Positions 36,084 to 45,388 of a stretch of 64,000 bases of DNA are shown in pieces; positions within the stretch are counted from its first letter, which is position 1; each line of letters starts with the position of its first letter. The notes below the pieces were generated by a model. It saw only the letters and a program-made list of their open reading frames with translations, was not told where the DNA came from and did not search any database. Origin of the DNA: Mycobacterium ostraviense (GTDB taxonomy: Bacteria > Actinomycetota > Actinomycetes > Mycobacteriales > Mycobacteriaceae); contig NZ_NKRE01000001.1 of assembly GCF_002705925.1 (NCBI RefSeq), forward strand, positions 3,559,706 to 3,623,705, in the 5' to 3' direction. The translations under genes and the position numbers were made by a program.

Positions 36084-37286
36084 ATGGCAGACGGATCGCG
36101 ACGCACCAGTGTGCGGGTGGCGGCGGCGCTGCTGGCCGGTCTGCTGGTGGGTTCGGCCGTCCTGACCTACCTGTCCTATACCGCGGCCTTTACCTCGACC
36201 GACACCGTCATCGTGTCCGCGCCGCGGGCAGGTCTGGTGATGGAGGAGGGCGCCAAGGTCAAGTTCCGCGGCGTCCAGGTCGGCACCGTCGAGGACATCA
36301 CCTACAGCGGTGACCAGGCACGGCTGCGGCTGGCCATCAGAAGCGGCGAGATGCACTTCATCCCGTCCAACGCGACCGTGCACATCGCCGGCAACACCAT
36401 CTTCGGCGCCAAGTCGGTGGAGTTCGAGCCGCCCAAGACGGCGCCGTCGCCCACGCCGCTGCGGCCCAATGCGCATGTCGAGGCACCCCAGGTGCAGCTC
36501 GAGGTCAACACGCTGTTCCAGTCGCTCATCGACTTGCTGCACAAGATCGACCCGGTCGAATTGAACGGAACGCTCAGCGCGCTGTCCGAAGGCCTGCGCG
36601 GCCACGGCGACGACCTCGGCGCGCTATTGGCCGGGCTGAATACGCTGACGCGCCAAGCGAATCCGAAGCTGCCCACGCTGCAGGAGGATTTCCGCAAGGC
36701 GGGCATCGTGACCAACGTCTATGCCGACGCCGCGCCCGACCTCAACACCGTGTTCGACAGCCTGCCCACCATCAACAAGACACTGGTGGACAAGCAGAAA
36801 GACCTGAACACCACGCTGCTGGCCACCATCGGCCTGGCCAACAACGCCTACGAGACGCTGGAGCCCGCCGAGCAGAACTTCATCGACGCCATCAACCGGT
36901 TGCGGGCCCCGCTGAAGGTGGCCGCCGACTACTCGCCGGAATTCGGCTGTCTGTTCAAGGGAATCGGCCGCGGTATCAAGGAGTTTGCCCCGTTGATCGG
37001 TGTCCGCAAGGCGGGCCTGTTCACCTCGTCGAATTTCGTGCTGGGCGCGCCGAGCTACACCTACCCGGAGAGCCTGCCGATCGTCAACGCCTCCGGCGGG
37101 CCGAACTGCCGCGGTTTGCCGGACATCCCGACCAAGCAGAACGGTGGGTCGTTCTACCGCGCGCCGTTCCTGGTCACCGATAACGCCTACATCCCCTACG
37201 AGCCGTTCACCGAGGTGCAGGTCGACGCGCCGTCGACGCTGCAGTTCTTGTTCCACGGCGCCTTCGCGGAACGGGACGACTTCTGA
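36084..37286 (+). CDS. mce4A: Mce4A sterol importer subunit
   Basis: 400 residues, same as Rv3499c. N-terminal membrane anchor at about 10-32, then an MCE domain (about 40-120: VIVSAPRAGLVMEEGAKVKFRGVQVGTV) and a long helical region (about 140-290). The MCE subunits form a hexameric ring and tunnel carrying sterol across the periplasm. Its TGA overlaps the mce4B ATG (TGATG). Confidence 0.94.
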   Translation: MADGSRRTSVRVAAALLAGLLVGSAVLTYLSYTAAFTSTDTVIVSAPRAGLVMEEGAKVKFRGVQVGTVEDITYSGDQARLRLAIRSGEMHFIPSNATVHIAGNTIFGAKSVEFEPPKTAPSPTPLRPNAHVEAPQVQLEVNTLFQSLIDLLHKIDPVELNGTLSALSEGLRGHGDDLGALLAGLNTLTRQANPKLPTLQEDFRKAGIVTNVYADAAPDLNTVFDSLPTINKTLVDKQKDLNTTLLATIGLANNAYETLEPAEQNFIDAINRLRAPLKVAADYSPEFGCLFKGIGRGIKEFAPLIGVRKAGLFTSSNFVLGAPSYTYPESLPIVNASGGPNCRGLPDIPTKQNGGSFYRAPFLVTDNAYIPYEPFTEVQVDAPSTLQFLFHGAFAERDDF

Positions 37287-38338
37287 TGGCGGGCGGGGGG
37301 ATGCCGTCGTATCGCACGATGGTGATCAAGGTCAGCATCTTCGCACTGGCCATGTTGCTGGTGGGCGCGGCCCTGGTGGTGGTGTTCGGCGACTTCCGGT
37401 TCGGCCCGACGAACGTCTATCACGCCACCTTCACCAACGCGTCGCGGCTGAAGGCGGGCCAGAAGGTGCGCATCGCCGGGGTGCCGGTCGGGTCGGTTAA
37501 GGCCGTTAAGCTCAACTCGGACAACACCATCGACGTGGCATTCGCGATCGACCGGAGCTACACGGTGTACTCGTCCACGCGTGCGGTGGTCCGGTACGAA
37601 AACCTGGTCGGCGACCGGTACCTGGAGATCACCTCCGGGCCCGGGGAGCTGCGCAAGCTGCCGCCGGGCGGCACCATCAACGCCCAGCACACCCAGCCGG
37701 CACTGGACCTCGATGCGTTGCTGGGGGGACTGAAGCCGGTGCTCAAGGGCCTCGACGCGGACAAGGTCAACACGATCACCAGCGCGGTCATCGAGTTGCT
37801 GCAGGGCCAGGGCGGCGCGTTGTCCGACGTGCTCGCCCAGACCAGTGCCTTTTCCACGGCCCTGGGCCAACGCGACCAGCTGATCGGTGACGCGATCACC
37901 AACCTCAACGCGGTGCTGGCGACCGTCGACCAGAAGAGCGCGCAATTCTCCGCCACTGTCGACCAGCTGCAACAGCTGATCACCGGGCTGGCCAACAACA
38001 AGGACGCGGTTGCCGGCGCGATCCCGCCGCTGGCCTCCACGACGACCGATCTCACCGACCTGCTGAGAAATTCGCGTCGGCCGTTGCAGGGGATCCTGGA
38101 AAACACCCGGCCGCTGGCCACCGAGCTCGACGACCGCAAGGCCGAGATCAACAACGACATCGAGCAGCTCGGCGAGGACTACCTGCGGTTGGCCGCGCTC
38201 GGCTCCTACGGGGCGTTCTTCAACATCTACTTCTGCACCGTGACGATCAAGATCAACGGTCCGGCCGGCAGCGACATCTTGATCCCGATGGGCGGCCAGC
38301 CGGATCCCAGCAAGGGAAGGTGCGCCTTTGCCAAATAA
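37286..38338 (+). CDS. mce4B: Mce4B sterol importer subunit
   Basis: 350 residues, as in Rv3498c. Membrane anchor at about 12-35; MCE domain with YHATFTNASRLKAGQKVRIAGVPVGSV at about 48-74; a helical tunnel region with DQLQQLITGLANNKDAV. The stop codon lies in the first unit of a 12-bp repeat that continues into mce4C, and the two genes overlap by 11 bases. Confidence 0.94.
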   Translation: MAGGGMPSYRTMVIKVSIFALAMLLVGAALVVVFGDFRFGPTNVYHATFTNASRLKAGQKVRIAGVPVGSVKAVKLNSDNTIDVAFAIDRSYTVYSSTRAVVRYENLVGDRYLEITSGPGELRKLPPGGTINAQHTQPALDLDALLGGLKPVLKGLDADKVNTITSAVIELLQGQGGALSDVLAQTSAFSTALGQRDQLIGDAITNLNAVLATVDQKSAQFSATVDQLQQLITGLANNKDAVAGAIPPLASTTTDLTDLLRNSRRPLQGILENTRPLATELDDRKAEINNDIEQLGEDYLRLAALGSYGAFFNIYFCTVTIKINGPAGSDILIPMGGQPDPSKGRCAFAK

Positions 38339-39428
38339 CGAGCCAAATAACGAGCCAAATAACAACAAGCCAAGCAGTAAACGCGATCGCGACCCGCTGC
38401 GCACCGGCATCTTCGGCGTGGTGTTGGTGGCCTGCGTCGTGCTGATCGCATTCGGCTACGCCGGGCTGCCCTTCATTCCCCAGGGCAAGACCTACGACGC
38501 CTATTTCACCGATGCGGGCGGTATCACGCCCGGTAACGCCGTCTACGTCTCGGGCTTCAAGGTGGGCAAGGTCACCGACGTGAGCCTGGCCGGTGACAGC
38601 GCCAAGATCACCTTCAGTGTGGACCGCAAGGTCGTCGTCGGCGACCAGTCGCTGGCCGCGATCCGGACCGACACCATCCTGGGCGAGCGGTCCATCTCGG
38701 TGACCCCGGCCGGCAGCGGGCATGCCACCACGATTCCGCTGAGCCGCACCACCACGCCCTACACCCTCAACGGCGCCCTCGAGGACCTGGGCCGCAACGC
38801 CAACAACCTGAACAAGCCGCAGTTCGAGCAGGCATTGAAGGTGCTCACCGAGACGCTGCACGACGCCACACCGCAGCTGCGCGGTGCGCTGGACGGCGTG
38901 ACGTCGCTGTCGCGCACCCTGAACAGCCGCGACGAAGCGCTGCAGGGCCTGCTGGCGCACGCCAAGACGGTAACCGGGGTGTTGTCGCAGCGCGCCGAGC
39001 AGGTCAACAAGCTGATCGATGACGGCAACCAGCTGTTCGCCGCGCTCGACGAGCGCCGTGCCGCGCTGGGCGCACTCATCTCCGGCATCGACGACGTCTC
39101 GGCGCAGATTTCCGGCTTCGTCGCCGACAACCGCCGAGAGTTCGGCCCGGCCCTGTCCAAGCTCAACCAGGTGCTGAGCAACCTCAACGAGCGCCGCGAC
39201 TACATCACCGAAGCCCTCAAGCGGCTGCCGGCCTACGCGACCACGCTGGGCGAGGTCGTCGGATCCGGACCGGGATTCAACGTCAACGTCTTCAGCGCGA
39301 TTCCGGCGCCGCTGATGGCCATGGTGTTCGACATGGTCTACCAGCCCGGCAAACTGCCGGACAGCTTTGCCGACTATCTGCGCGGGCTCATCCAGGAACG
39401 CTGGATCATTAGGCCGAAGTCACCATGA
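38328..39428 (+). CDS. mce4C: Mce4C sterol importer subunit
   Basis: 366 residues, nine longer than Rv3497c. The TTG start opens a repeated N-terminus PNNEPNNEPNNNKP encoded by a 12-bp tandem repeat, then a membrane anchor at about 27-47 and the MCE domain (TYDAYFTDAGGITPGNAVYVSGFKVGKV). The helical part carries coiled-coil-like heptads. It overlaps mce4D by ATGA. Confidence 0.93.
   Translation: MPNNEPNNEPNNNKPSSKRDRDPLRTGIFGVVLVACVVLIAFGYAGLPFIPQGKTYDAYFTDAGGITPGNAVYVSGFKVGKVTDVSLAGDSAKITFSVDRKVVVGDQSLAAIRTDTILGERSISVTPAGSGHATTIPLSRTTTPYTLNGALEDLGRNANNLNKPQFEQALKVLTETLHDATPQLRGALDGVTSLSRTLNSRDEALQGLLAHAKTVTGVLSQRAEQVNKLIDDGNQLFAALDERRAALGALISGIDDVSAQISGFVADNRREFGPALSKLNQVLSNLNERRDYITEALKRLPAYATTLGEVVGSGPGFNVNVFSAIPAPLMAMVFDMVYQPGKLPDSFADYLRGLIQERWIIRPKSP
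38331..38366 (+). repeat. 12-bp tandem repeat at mce4B/mce4C junction
   Basis: CCAAATAACGAG twice and CCAAATAACAAC once. Unit one contains the mce4B stop codon; all three units code PNNE/PNNN at the start of Mce4C. Being in phase with mce4C, copy number changes only lengthen the cytoplasmic tail. Confidence 0.85.
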
Positions 39429-40831
39429 CGACCGCCATGCAGCGACGTTTCGGCCGCCGGCGGGTACGGACCGCCACCATCATCGCGTTGGTCGCGATGC
39501 TGGTGGGCGGTGTCTACGTGCTGGCTTCGGTGGGCGGCCACGGCCGCAAGATCGTCGCGTACTTCACTTCCGCCGTCGGGCTCTACCCCGGCGACGAGGT
39601 CCGCATCCTCGGAGTTCCGGTCGGTACGGTGGACACGATCGAGCCGCGGCCGTCCGACGTCAAGATCACCATGTCGGTGTCCGAGGGCGTCAAGATTCCC
39701 CGCGACGCCCAGGCCGTCATCATGTCGCCAAACCTGGTGGCCGCGCGGTTCATTCAGCTCACTCCCGCCTACACCGGCGGCGCGGTGCTGCCCGAGGGAG
39801 CCAGCATCGAGCTGTCCCGCACCGCGGTCCCGGTGGAGTGGGACGAGGTCAAGGAAGCGCTGACGCAACTGTCGGTCACGCTCAGCCCGGCGGCGGGGGA
39901 ACTGCAGGGCCCGCTGGGAGCAGCGATCGACCAGGCCGCAAGCACGCTCGACGGCAACGGCGACTCGTTCCACAAGGCGCTGCAAGAGCTTTCGCAAGTG
40001 GCTGGGCGCCTGGGGGATTCGCGCAGCGACATTTTCAGCACGGTCAAGAACCTGCAGGTGCTGGTCGACGCGCTGTCGCAGAGCAACGAACAGATCGTGC
40101 AGTTCGCCGGGCACGTGGCCGCGGTGTCACAGGTGCTCGCCGACAGCTCACGCAACCTCGACCACACCCTGGGTACGCTCAACCAGGCGCTCTCCGATAT
40201 CCGGGGGTTTCTGCACGAGAACAACTCGACGCTGATCGAAACGGTCAGCCAGCTGGGCGACCTCACCCAGACCTTGAGTAACCAGAGCGACAACCTCGAG
40301 CAGGTGTTGCACGTGGCGGGTCCCGGTATCGCCAACTTCTACAACATCTACGACCCCGCGCAGGGCACCCTGAACGGTCTGTTGTCGATACCCAACTTCG
40401 CCAACCCCGTGCAATTCATCTGCGGCGGCTCCTTCGACACCCCTGCGGGAACTTCGGGACCCGACTACTACCGGCGCGCCGAATTGTGCCGGGAGCGCTT
40501 GGGCCCGGTGCTGCGCCGGCTCACGGCGAACTACCCGCCGCTCATGTTCCACCCGCTCAACACCATCACGGCCTACAAGGGCCAGGTCATCTACGACACC
40601 CCGGCCACCCAGGCCAAGGCCGAGACGCCGGTTCCGGAGTTGACCTGGATTCCGGCCAAGCCGGCGACACAGCCCGCGCCGGGCAACACCACCGACCTGC
40701 AGAGCCTGCTTGTTCCGCAGGCGCCGGGCCCCCCGCCCGGGTACGGCCCGCTGCCGGGGCCGCCGCCTGCTCCGGCTGCCTCCCCGGCGCCCGGGGCACC
40801 GCTGCCCGCCGAGCAGGGGGCCGGCCGGTGA
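39425..40831 (+). CDS. mce4D: Mce4D sterol importer subunit
   Basis: 468 residues versus about 451 in Rv3496c. Membrane anchor at about 18-38, MCE domain (KIVAYFTSAVGLYPGDEVRILGVPVGTVD at about 43-71), a long helical middle, and a Pro-rich C-terminus (about 425-465: APGPPPGYGPLPGPPP) that would lie in the periplasm. Overlaps mce4E by GTGA at 40828-40831. Confidence 0.93.
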   Translation: MTTAMQRRFGRRRVRTATIIALVAMLVGGVYVLASVGGHGRKIVAYFTSAVGLYPGDEVRILGVPVGTVDTIEPRPSDVKITMSVSEGVKIPRDAQAVIMSPNLVAARFIQLTPAYTGGAVLPEGASIELSRTAVPVEWDEVKEALTQLSVTLSPAAGELQGPLGAAIDQAASTLDGNGDSFHKALQELSQVAGRLGDSRSDIFSTVKNLQVLVDALSQSNEQIVQFAGHVAAVSQVLADSSRNLDHTLGTLNQALSDIRGFLHENNSTLIETVSQLGDLTQTLSNQSDNLEQVLHVAGPGIANFYNIYDPAQGTLNGLLSIPNFANPVQFICGGSFDTPAGTSGPDYYRRAELCRERLGPVLRRLTANYPPLMFHPLNTITAYKGQVIYDTPATQAKAETPVPELTWIPAKPATQPAPGNTTDLQSLLVPQAPGPPPGYGPLPGPPPAPAASPAPGAPLPAEQGAGR

Positions 40832-41988
40832 GACGAATCATGTTGCGCGCCGGCGTGTTTGCTGCGGGCAGCACGCTGCTCGCCGGTTGTCAGTTCGGCG
40901 GGCTGAACTCGCTTCCGTTGCCCGGCACCGCCGGCCACGGCGACGGCGCATACACGATCACCGCTGAGATGCCCGACGTGGCCACGCTGCCGCAGAACTC
41001 GCCGGTGATGGTCGACGACGTCACCGTCGGCAGTGTCGCCGGCATCGACGCCATGCAGCGGCCCGACGGATCCTTTTATGCCGCAGTGAAATTGGCTCTC
41101 GACAAGCAAGTGGTGCTGCCGTGCAACTCCACCGCCACGGTCGCCCAGACGTCGCTGCTGGGCTCGATGCACATCGACCTGGTGCGTCCGGCGGACCATC
41201 CGACCGGCAAGTTGAGCGACCCTGGCTGCCCGCCAATCCCGGAGTCCCGCACCGGCCGCGCGCCCACGACCGAGGAGGTGTTCGCGGCACTCGGGGTGGT
41301 GGTCAACAAGGGCAATGTCGGTGCGCTGGAGGAGATCACCGACGAGACCTATCAAGCCGTGGCGGGCCGGCAGGGTCAGTTCACAGACTTGATCCCCAGG
41401 CTCGCGGAGTTGACGGCCGGTCTCAACAAGCAGGTCAACGACATCATCAACGCGGTCGACGGGCTGAACAGATTCGCCGCAATCCTGGCGCGGGACAAGG
41501 ACAATCTGGGCCGGGCGCTGGACACCTTGCCCGACGCGCTTCGGGTGCTCAACAAGAACCGCGCCAGCATCGTCGAGGCGTTCGCCGCGCTGAAAAAGCT
41601 GGCCATGGTCACCTCCCACGTACTGTCCAAGACCAAGACCGACTTCGCCGCAGACCTGAAAGACCTCTACTCCGTCGTCAAGGCGATCAACGACAACCGT
41701 AAGGAATTCGTCACCTCGCAGCAGCTGCTGCTGACCTTCCCGTTCCCCAACTTCGGCATCAAGCAGGCGGTGCGCGGCGACTACCTCAACGTGTTCACCA
41801 CGTTCGACCTGACCCTGCGGCGAATCGGTGAGACGTTCTTCACCACGTCGTATGCACTCGACCCGAACATGGCGCACCTGGACGAGGTCCTCAACCCGCC
41901 CGACTTCTTGACCGGGGAACTGGCCAACCTGTCCGGACAGGCGGCCGACCCGTTCAAGATTCCGCCCGGTACGGCTTCGGGTCAGTAA
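40828..41988 (+). CDS. mce4E: Mce4E sterol importer lipoprotein (LprN)
   Basis: 386 residues, lipoprotein subunit of the Mce4 complex. The signal peptide ends in a lipobox, LLAGC, at about 18-22. MCE domain follows (YTITAEMPDVATLPQNSPVMVDDVTVGSVAG), then helices. GTG at 40828 overlaps the mce4D stop; a longer open frame exists upstream but is in mce4D. Homologue of Rv3495c (384). The stop is inside a short tandem repeat. Confidence 0.93.
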   Translation: MRRIMLRAGVFAAGSTLLAGCQFGGLNSLPLPGTAGHGDGAYTITAEMPDVATLPQNSPVMVDDVTVGSVAGIDAMQRPDGSFYAAVKLALDKQVVLPCNSTATVAQTSLLGSMHIDLVRPADHPTGKLSDPGCPPIPESRTGRAPTTEEVFAALGVVVNKGNVGALEEITDETYQAVAGRQGQFTDLIPRLAELTAGLNKQVNDIINAVDGLNRFAAILARDKDNLGRALDTLPDALRVLNKNRASIVEAFAALKKLAMVTSHVLSKTKTDFAADLKDLYSVVKAINDNRKEFVTSQQLLLTFPFPNFGIKQAVRGDYLNVFTTFDLTLRRIGETFFTTSYALDPNMAHLDEVLNPPDFLTGELANLSGQAADPFKIPPGTASGQ

Positions 41989-42010
41989 GGGTCAGTAAGG
42001 GGCAGTAGGG
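41981..42010 (+). repeat. 10-bp tandem repeat at mce4E/mce4F junction
   Basis: GTCAGTAAGG twice, then GGCAGTAGGG. Unit one supplies the mce4E stop codon; the run ends nine bases before the mce4F ATG. Later units repeat a TAA or TAG codon. Confidence 0.8.
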
Positions 42011-42018
42011 ATGCGGAG

Positions 42019-43689
42019 ATGATCGACAGACTCACCAGGATCCAGCTGGCCATCTTCGGGGTGATCACCGTCATCACCCTGGTGGTGATGGGTGTCTTCT
42101 ACCTGCGGTTGCCGGCCACGTTCGGCCTCGGAACCTACGGTGTCAGCGCCGATTTCGTCGCCGGTGGTGGTTTGTACAAGAACGCCAACGTCACCTACCG
42201 CGGTGTGGAAGTGGGGCGGGTGCAGTCGGTCGAGCTGAATCCGTCCGGCGTCACCGCCGAAATACGGCTGAACAGCGGCACTCCGATTCCCTCGAACGTC
42301 ACCGCCACCGTGAAGAGTGTGTCGGCCATCGGCGAGCAGTACGTCGACCTGGTGCCGCCCGCCAATCCGTCGCCGGCCAAGCTGCGCAACGGATCCAAGA
42401 TCGAGCGCAAGAACACCCGGATCGGCCAAGACGTCGCCGACCTGCTGCACAAGGCCGAGGTGCTGGTCAACAGTCTGGGCGACACACGGCTGCGGGAATT
42501 GCTGCACGAGGCGTTCACCGCGACCAACGGCACCGGTCCGGAGCTGGCCCGGCTGGTGGAATCGGCACGGTTGCTGGTGGACGAGGCCAACACCAACTAC
42601 CCGCAGGTCTCGCAGCTGATCGATCAGGCCGGTCCGTTCCTGCAAGCTCAAGTCCGCGCCGGCGCCGACATCAAGTCGCTGGCCGACGGGCTGGCGCGGT
42701 TCACCGCCGAGCTCCGTGCGGCCGACCCGCGGCTGCGTGACACCCTGGCCACCGCTCCGGACGCGATCGACGAGGCCAACACGGCGTTCTCCGGTATCCG
42801 GCCCTCCTTCCCGGCGCTGGCGGCCAGCCTGGCCAACCTGGGCCGGGTGGGCGTGATCTATCACAAGTCGATCGAGCAGCTGCTGGTGGTGCTGCCGGCG
42901 CTGTTCGCCGCGCTCACCACCGCCGCCGGTGGGGTGCCCCAGGACGAGGGCGCCAAGCTGGACTTCAAGATCGATCTGAACGACCCGCCGCCGTGCAACG
43001 TCGGCTTCATTCCGCCGCCGCTGATCCGCTCGCCCGCCGACGAGGGGCTGCGGGAAATCCCGACGGACATGTACTGCAAGACCGCCCAGAACGACCCCAG
43101 CACGGTGCGGGGCGCGCGGAACTACCCGTGCCAGGAGTTTCCCGGCAAGCGGGCGCCGACGATCCAGTTGTGCCGCGACCCGAAGGGCTACGTGCCGCTC
43201 GGCCGCAACCCGTGGCGCGGGCCGCCGGTCCCGTACGACACACCGGTGACCAATGGGCTGAACGTGTTGCCACCCAACAAGTTTCCCTACATTCCGCCGG
43301 ACGCCGATCCGGACCCGGGCACGCCGATCGCCGGGCCGCCGCCACCGGGCGTGGTCCCCGGTCCCGGACCGGCGCCGCACCAGCCGGCGCAGCCGGCGCC
43401 GCCGCCCAACGACAACGGCCCGCCGCCGCCCTTCACGTCGTGGATGCCCCCGGATTACCCGCCGCAGCCACCGCTGCTTCCGTACCCGAAGACGCTGCCG
43501 CCGCCGCCCCCGCCGGTGGGCACCGGACCGGAACCGCAAGCCAGCGGGCAGGCTTACACCACCTATGACCAGAACACCGGAGTCTTCAAGGACCCGGCGG
43601 GCGGCACTGGTATCTTCGCGCCCGGCATCAGCGGCGCATCCAGCGCGGAGAATTGGGTGGACCTCATGCTTGCTCCGAAGGCTATGTAG
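42019..43689 (+). CDS. mce4F: Mce4F sterol importer subunit
   Basis: 556 residues versus about 564 in Rv3494c. Membrane anchor at about 10-32; MCE domain (FVAGGGLYKNANVTYRGVEVGRVQSVEL at about 49-76); helical region; a cysteine-containing block CNVGFIPPPLIRSP at about 324; then a long Pro/Gly-rich C-terminus from about 430 to 515. Its TAG shares one base with the next GTG. Completes the hexameric set A-F. Confidence 0.94.
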   Translation: MIDRLTRIQLAIFGVITVITLVVMGVFYLRLPATFGLGTYGVSADFVAGGGLYKNANVTYRGVEVGRVQSVELNPSGVTAEIRLNSGTPIPSNVTATVKSVSAIGEQYVDLVPPANPSPAKLRNGSKIERKNTRIGQDVADLLHKAEVLVNSLGDTRLRELLHEAFTATNGTGPELARLVESARLLVDEANTNYPQVSQLIDQAGPFLQAQVRAGADIKSLADGLARFTAELRAADPRLRDTLATAPDAIDEANTAFSGIRPSFPALAASLANLGRVGVIYHKSIEQLLVVLPALFAALTTAAGGVPQDEGAKLDFKIDLNDPPPCNVGFIPPPLIRSPADEGLREIPTDMYCKTAQNDPSTVRGARNYPCQEFPGKRAPTIQLCRDPKGYVPLGRNPWRGPPVPYDTPVTNGLNVLPPNKFPYIPPDADPDPGTPIAGPPPPGVVPGPGPAPHQPAQPAPPPNDNGPPPPFTSWMPPDYPPQPPLLPYPKTLPPPPPPVGTGPEPQASGQAYTTYDQNTGVFKDPAGGTGIFAPGISGASSAENWVDLMLAPKAM

Positions 43690-44405
43690 TGGCACCACAG
43701 CAGCCGGGGGCGCAGCGGGTGCGCCGGCGGGCGTCTCGCGCGGCGGGTCCGGCCAAGGCGGCATCGAGCGACGGTGAAGCAGCCGAAGCCCCCGTCAAGG
43801 TCGCGTCCACGGCGGAGCCGAAGCGGCCGGCCAAGCCGGTCACGCCGGTCACGGCTCGGTCGGCGGTCCGGCCGCCGCCCCGGCGACGGGCCCGCGGCCG
43901 GCTGGTGGCCTGGATCTCGCTGGCGGCCGCGGTGGTGGTCATCGGCGCGCTGAGCTCGGGGGTGCTGGTCCTGGTCGGTCAGCATCGAGACGCCGACGCC
44001 GAGCAGGCCCGGCAGCGACGCTTCGTCGACACCGCCACGCAGCTGGTGGTCAACATGTTCAGCTACACGCCGAACACCATCGACGAGGCCGTCAACCGAT
44101 TCGTCAACAGCACCAGCGGTCCGCTGCGCGGCATGCTCAGCGCCAACAACAACGTCGACAACCTCAAAGGCCTGTTCCGCGCCACCAACGCCACGTCCGA
44201 GGCCGTCATCAACGGTGCCGCCCTGGAAGGCATCGACGCCGTCAGCGACAACGCTTCGGTGCTGGTTTCGGTGCGGGTCACGGTTGCCGATATCGACGGC
44301 GTCAACAAACCGTCCATGCCCTACCGGTTACGGGTCATCGTGCACGAGGACGAGACCGGACGGATGACCGGCTACGACCTGAAGTATCCCGACGGGGGCA
44401 ACTGA
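43689..44405 (+). CDS. Mce-associated membrane protein, Rv3493c-like
   Basis: 238 residues. A long basic, Ala/Pro-rich cytoplasmic tail (about 1-70), one membrane helix (LVAWISLAAAVVVIGALSSGVLVLVG at about 75-100), then a small periplasmic alpha/beta domain of the Mas (VirB8/NTF2-like) type. The GTG shares its G with the mce4F stop. Mas proteins help stabilise Mce complexes. Homologue of Rv3493c (242). A longer frame upstream was rejected because it overlaps mce4F. Confidence 0.88.
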   Translation: MAPQQPGAQRVRRRASRAAGPAKAASSDGEAAEAPVKVASTAEPKRPAKPVTPVTARSAVRPPPRRRARGRLVAWISLAAAVVVIGALSSGVLVLVGQHRDADAEQARQRRFVDTATQLVVNMFSYTPNTIDEAVNRFVNSTSGPLRGMLSANNNVDNLKGLFRATNATSEAVINGAALEGIDAVSDNASVLVSVRVTVADIDGVNKPSMPYRLRVIVHEDETGRMTGYDLKYPDGGN

Positions 44406-44905
44406 TGCGACTGCGGCGCGTGTGGCGTGCGCTGGGTGCCGTTGCCGGTGTCCTGCTGGTCGCCGCGATCGTGGGACTGGCCGCGGCCGGCGGGTGGTTC
44501 TACTGGGACCGGGTGGAATCCACCGGCGAGCGGGCCGCACGGGCGGAGTTGCCGAAGGTGGCCGCCGACCAGATACCGAAGGTGTTCGCCTACGACTACC
44601 AGACGGTCGAACGCAGCCTCAGCGACGCCTACCCGCTGTTGACGCCGGACTATCGCCAGGAGTTCAAGCGCAGCGCCAACGCGCAGATCATCCCGGAGGC
44701 CAAGAAGCGCGAGGTGGTGGTCCAGGCCAATGTGGTCGGCGTGGGAGTGATGTCGGCGCAACGAAATTCGGCGTCGGTGATGGTGTACATGAACCGCACC
44801 GTGACCGACAAGTCACGCCAGCCGCTCTACGACGGCAGCCGGCTGCGGGTGGACTACAAGCGCATCGACGGCAAGTGGCTGATCGCCTACATCACGCCGA
44901 TCTGA
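44405..44905 (+). CDS. Mce-associated membrane protein, Rv3492c-like
   Basis: 166 residues. One N-terminal membrane helix (LGAVAGVLLVAAIVGLAAAGGWFYW at about 9-33) followed by a periplasmic domain with the Mas signature (FAYDYQTVERSLSDAYPLLTPDYRQEF and YKRIDGKWLIAYI). The ATG at 44405 shares its A with the previous TGA. Last gene of the mce4 operon; homologue of Rv3492c (160). Confidence 0.88.
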   Translation: MRLRRVWRALGAVAGVLLVAAIVGLAAAGGWFYWDRVESTGERAARAELPKVAADQIPKVFAYDYQTVERSLSDAYPLLTPDYRQEFKRSANAQIIPEAKKREVVVQANVVGVGVMSAQRNSASVMVYMNRTVTDKSRQPLYDGSRLRVDYKRIDGKWLIAYITPI

Positions 44906-45000
44906 GCCCGGTCCCGAGCGGTCGAGGCCGGAGCCGACGCAGCTGCGCGACCCGGAAAATTATCTGTGACCTAGCGCACAATCTAGGCGTACTCTAGAGG

Positions 45001-45022
45001 CGTCTCTTGGAGAAGGGAGACG
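45001..45022 (+). promoter_or_regulatory. hairpin overlapping the RBS of the 45026 gene
   Basis: CGTCTC and GAGACG arms with a 10-base loop; the purine-rich ribosome-binding sequence GGAGAAGGGAG (45009-45019) lies in the loop and right arm, just before the ATG at 45026. A small stem that could limit translation initiation. It may equally be incidental. Confidence 0.4.
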
Positions 45023-45025
45023 TCA

Positions 45026-45322
45026 ATGAAGGGTGCATATCGCGATCCGGTGGAGCACTCCCGAACCACCCAACCGCATGCCGGTGAATCGTTCATCGAC
45101 ACACTGTGGCTGCCGGGGTTGTTTCTCATCGTCCTCGGCGTGATCGGCCTGGCCGGGATTGTGGCTTCCCTGGCCTACAACCGTCACGAGCTGCTACTAA
45201 CGCTGGGCTCAGCCGCGGCGGGTTTGCTGATCGCCGGTGGGTTGTTGATCATGGCCGAGCATCACCGGGTACAACGCGTGGAACGTCGGTGGCTGGCTGA
45301 ACACCCGGACTACTGGCGTTAG
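45026..45322 (+). CDS. UsfY-family small membrane protein
   Basis: 98 residues with two hydrophobic helices (about 29-50 and 58-77). The N-terminus YRDPVEHSRTTQPHAGESFID and the C-terminal EHHRVQRVERRWLAEHPDYWR closely resemble UsfY of the M. tuberculosis sigF locus (Rv3288c). Function unknown; UsfY is linked to SigF by position. I see no clear SigF promoter (GTTT-N-GGGTAT) in the 120 bases upstream. It lies after the mce4 operon, but with its own leader. Confidence 0.8.
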   Translation: MKGAYRDPVEHSRTTQPHAGESFIDTLWLPGLFLIVLGVIGLAGIVASLAYNRHELLLTLGSAAAGLLIAGGLLIMAEHHRVQRVERRWLAEHPDYWR

Positions 45323-45339
45323 CTCCAGGTAGGGCACTC

Positions 45340-45364
45340 GGGCGCCCGTCGTAACGACGCGCCC
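45340..45364. terminator. bidirectional hairpin between 45026 and 45389 genes
   Basis: GGGCGC and GCGCCC outer arms plus inner GTCG-TAA-CGAC, with a two-base bulge. It lies in the convergent gap and could end both transcripts. Confidence 0.6.
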
Positions 45365-45388
45365 GCAGCTATTGCTGCCCGTCGCCTG

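Noticed and set aside
35145..36605. 486-residue minus-strand open frame across yrbE4B/mce4A
   Set aside because: Low-complexity Arg/His/Gln sequence opposite two well-conserved mce genes.
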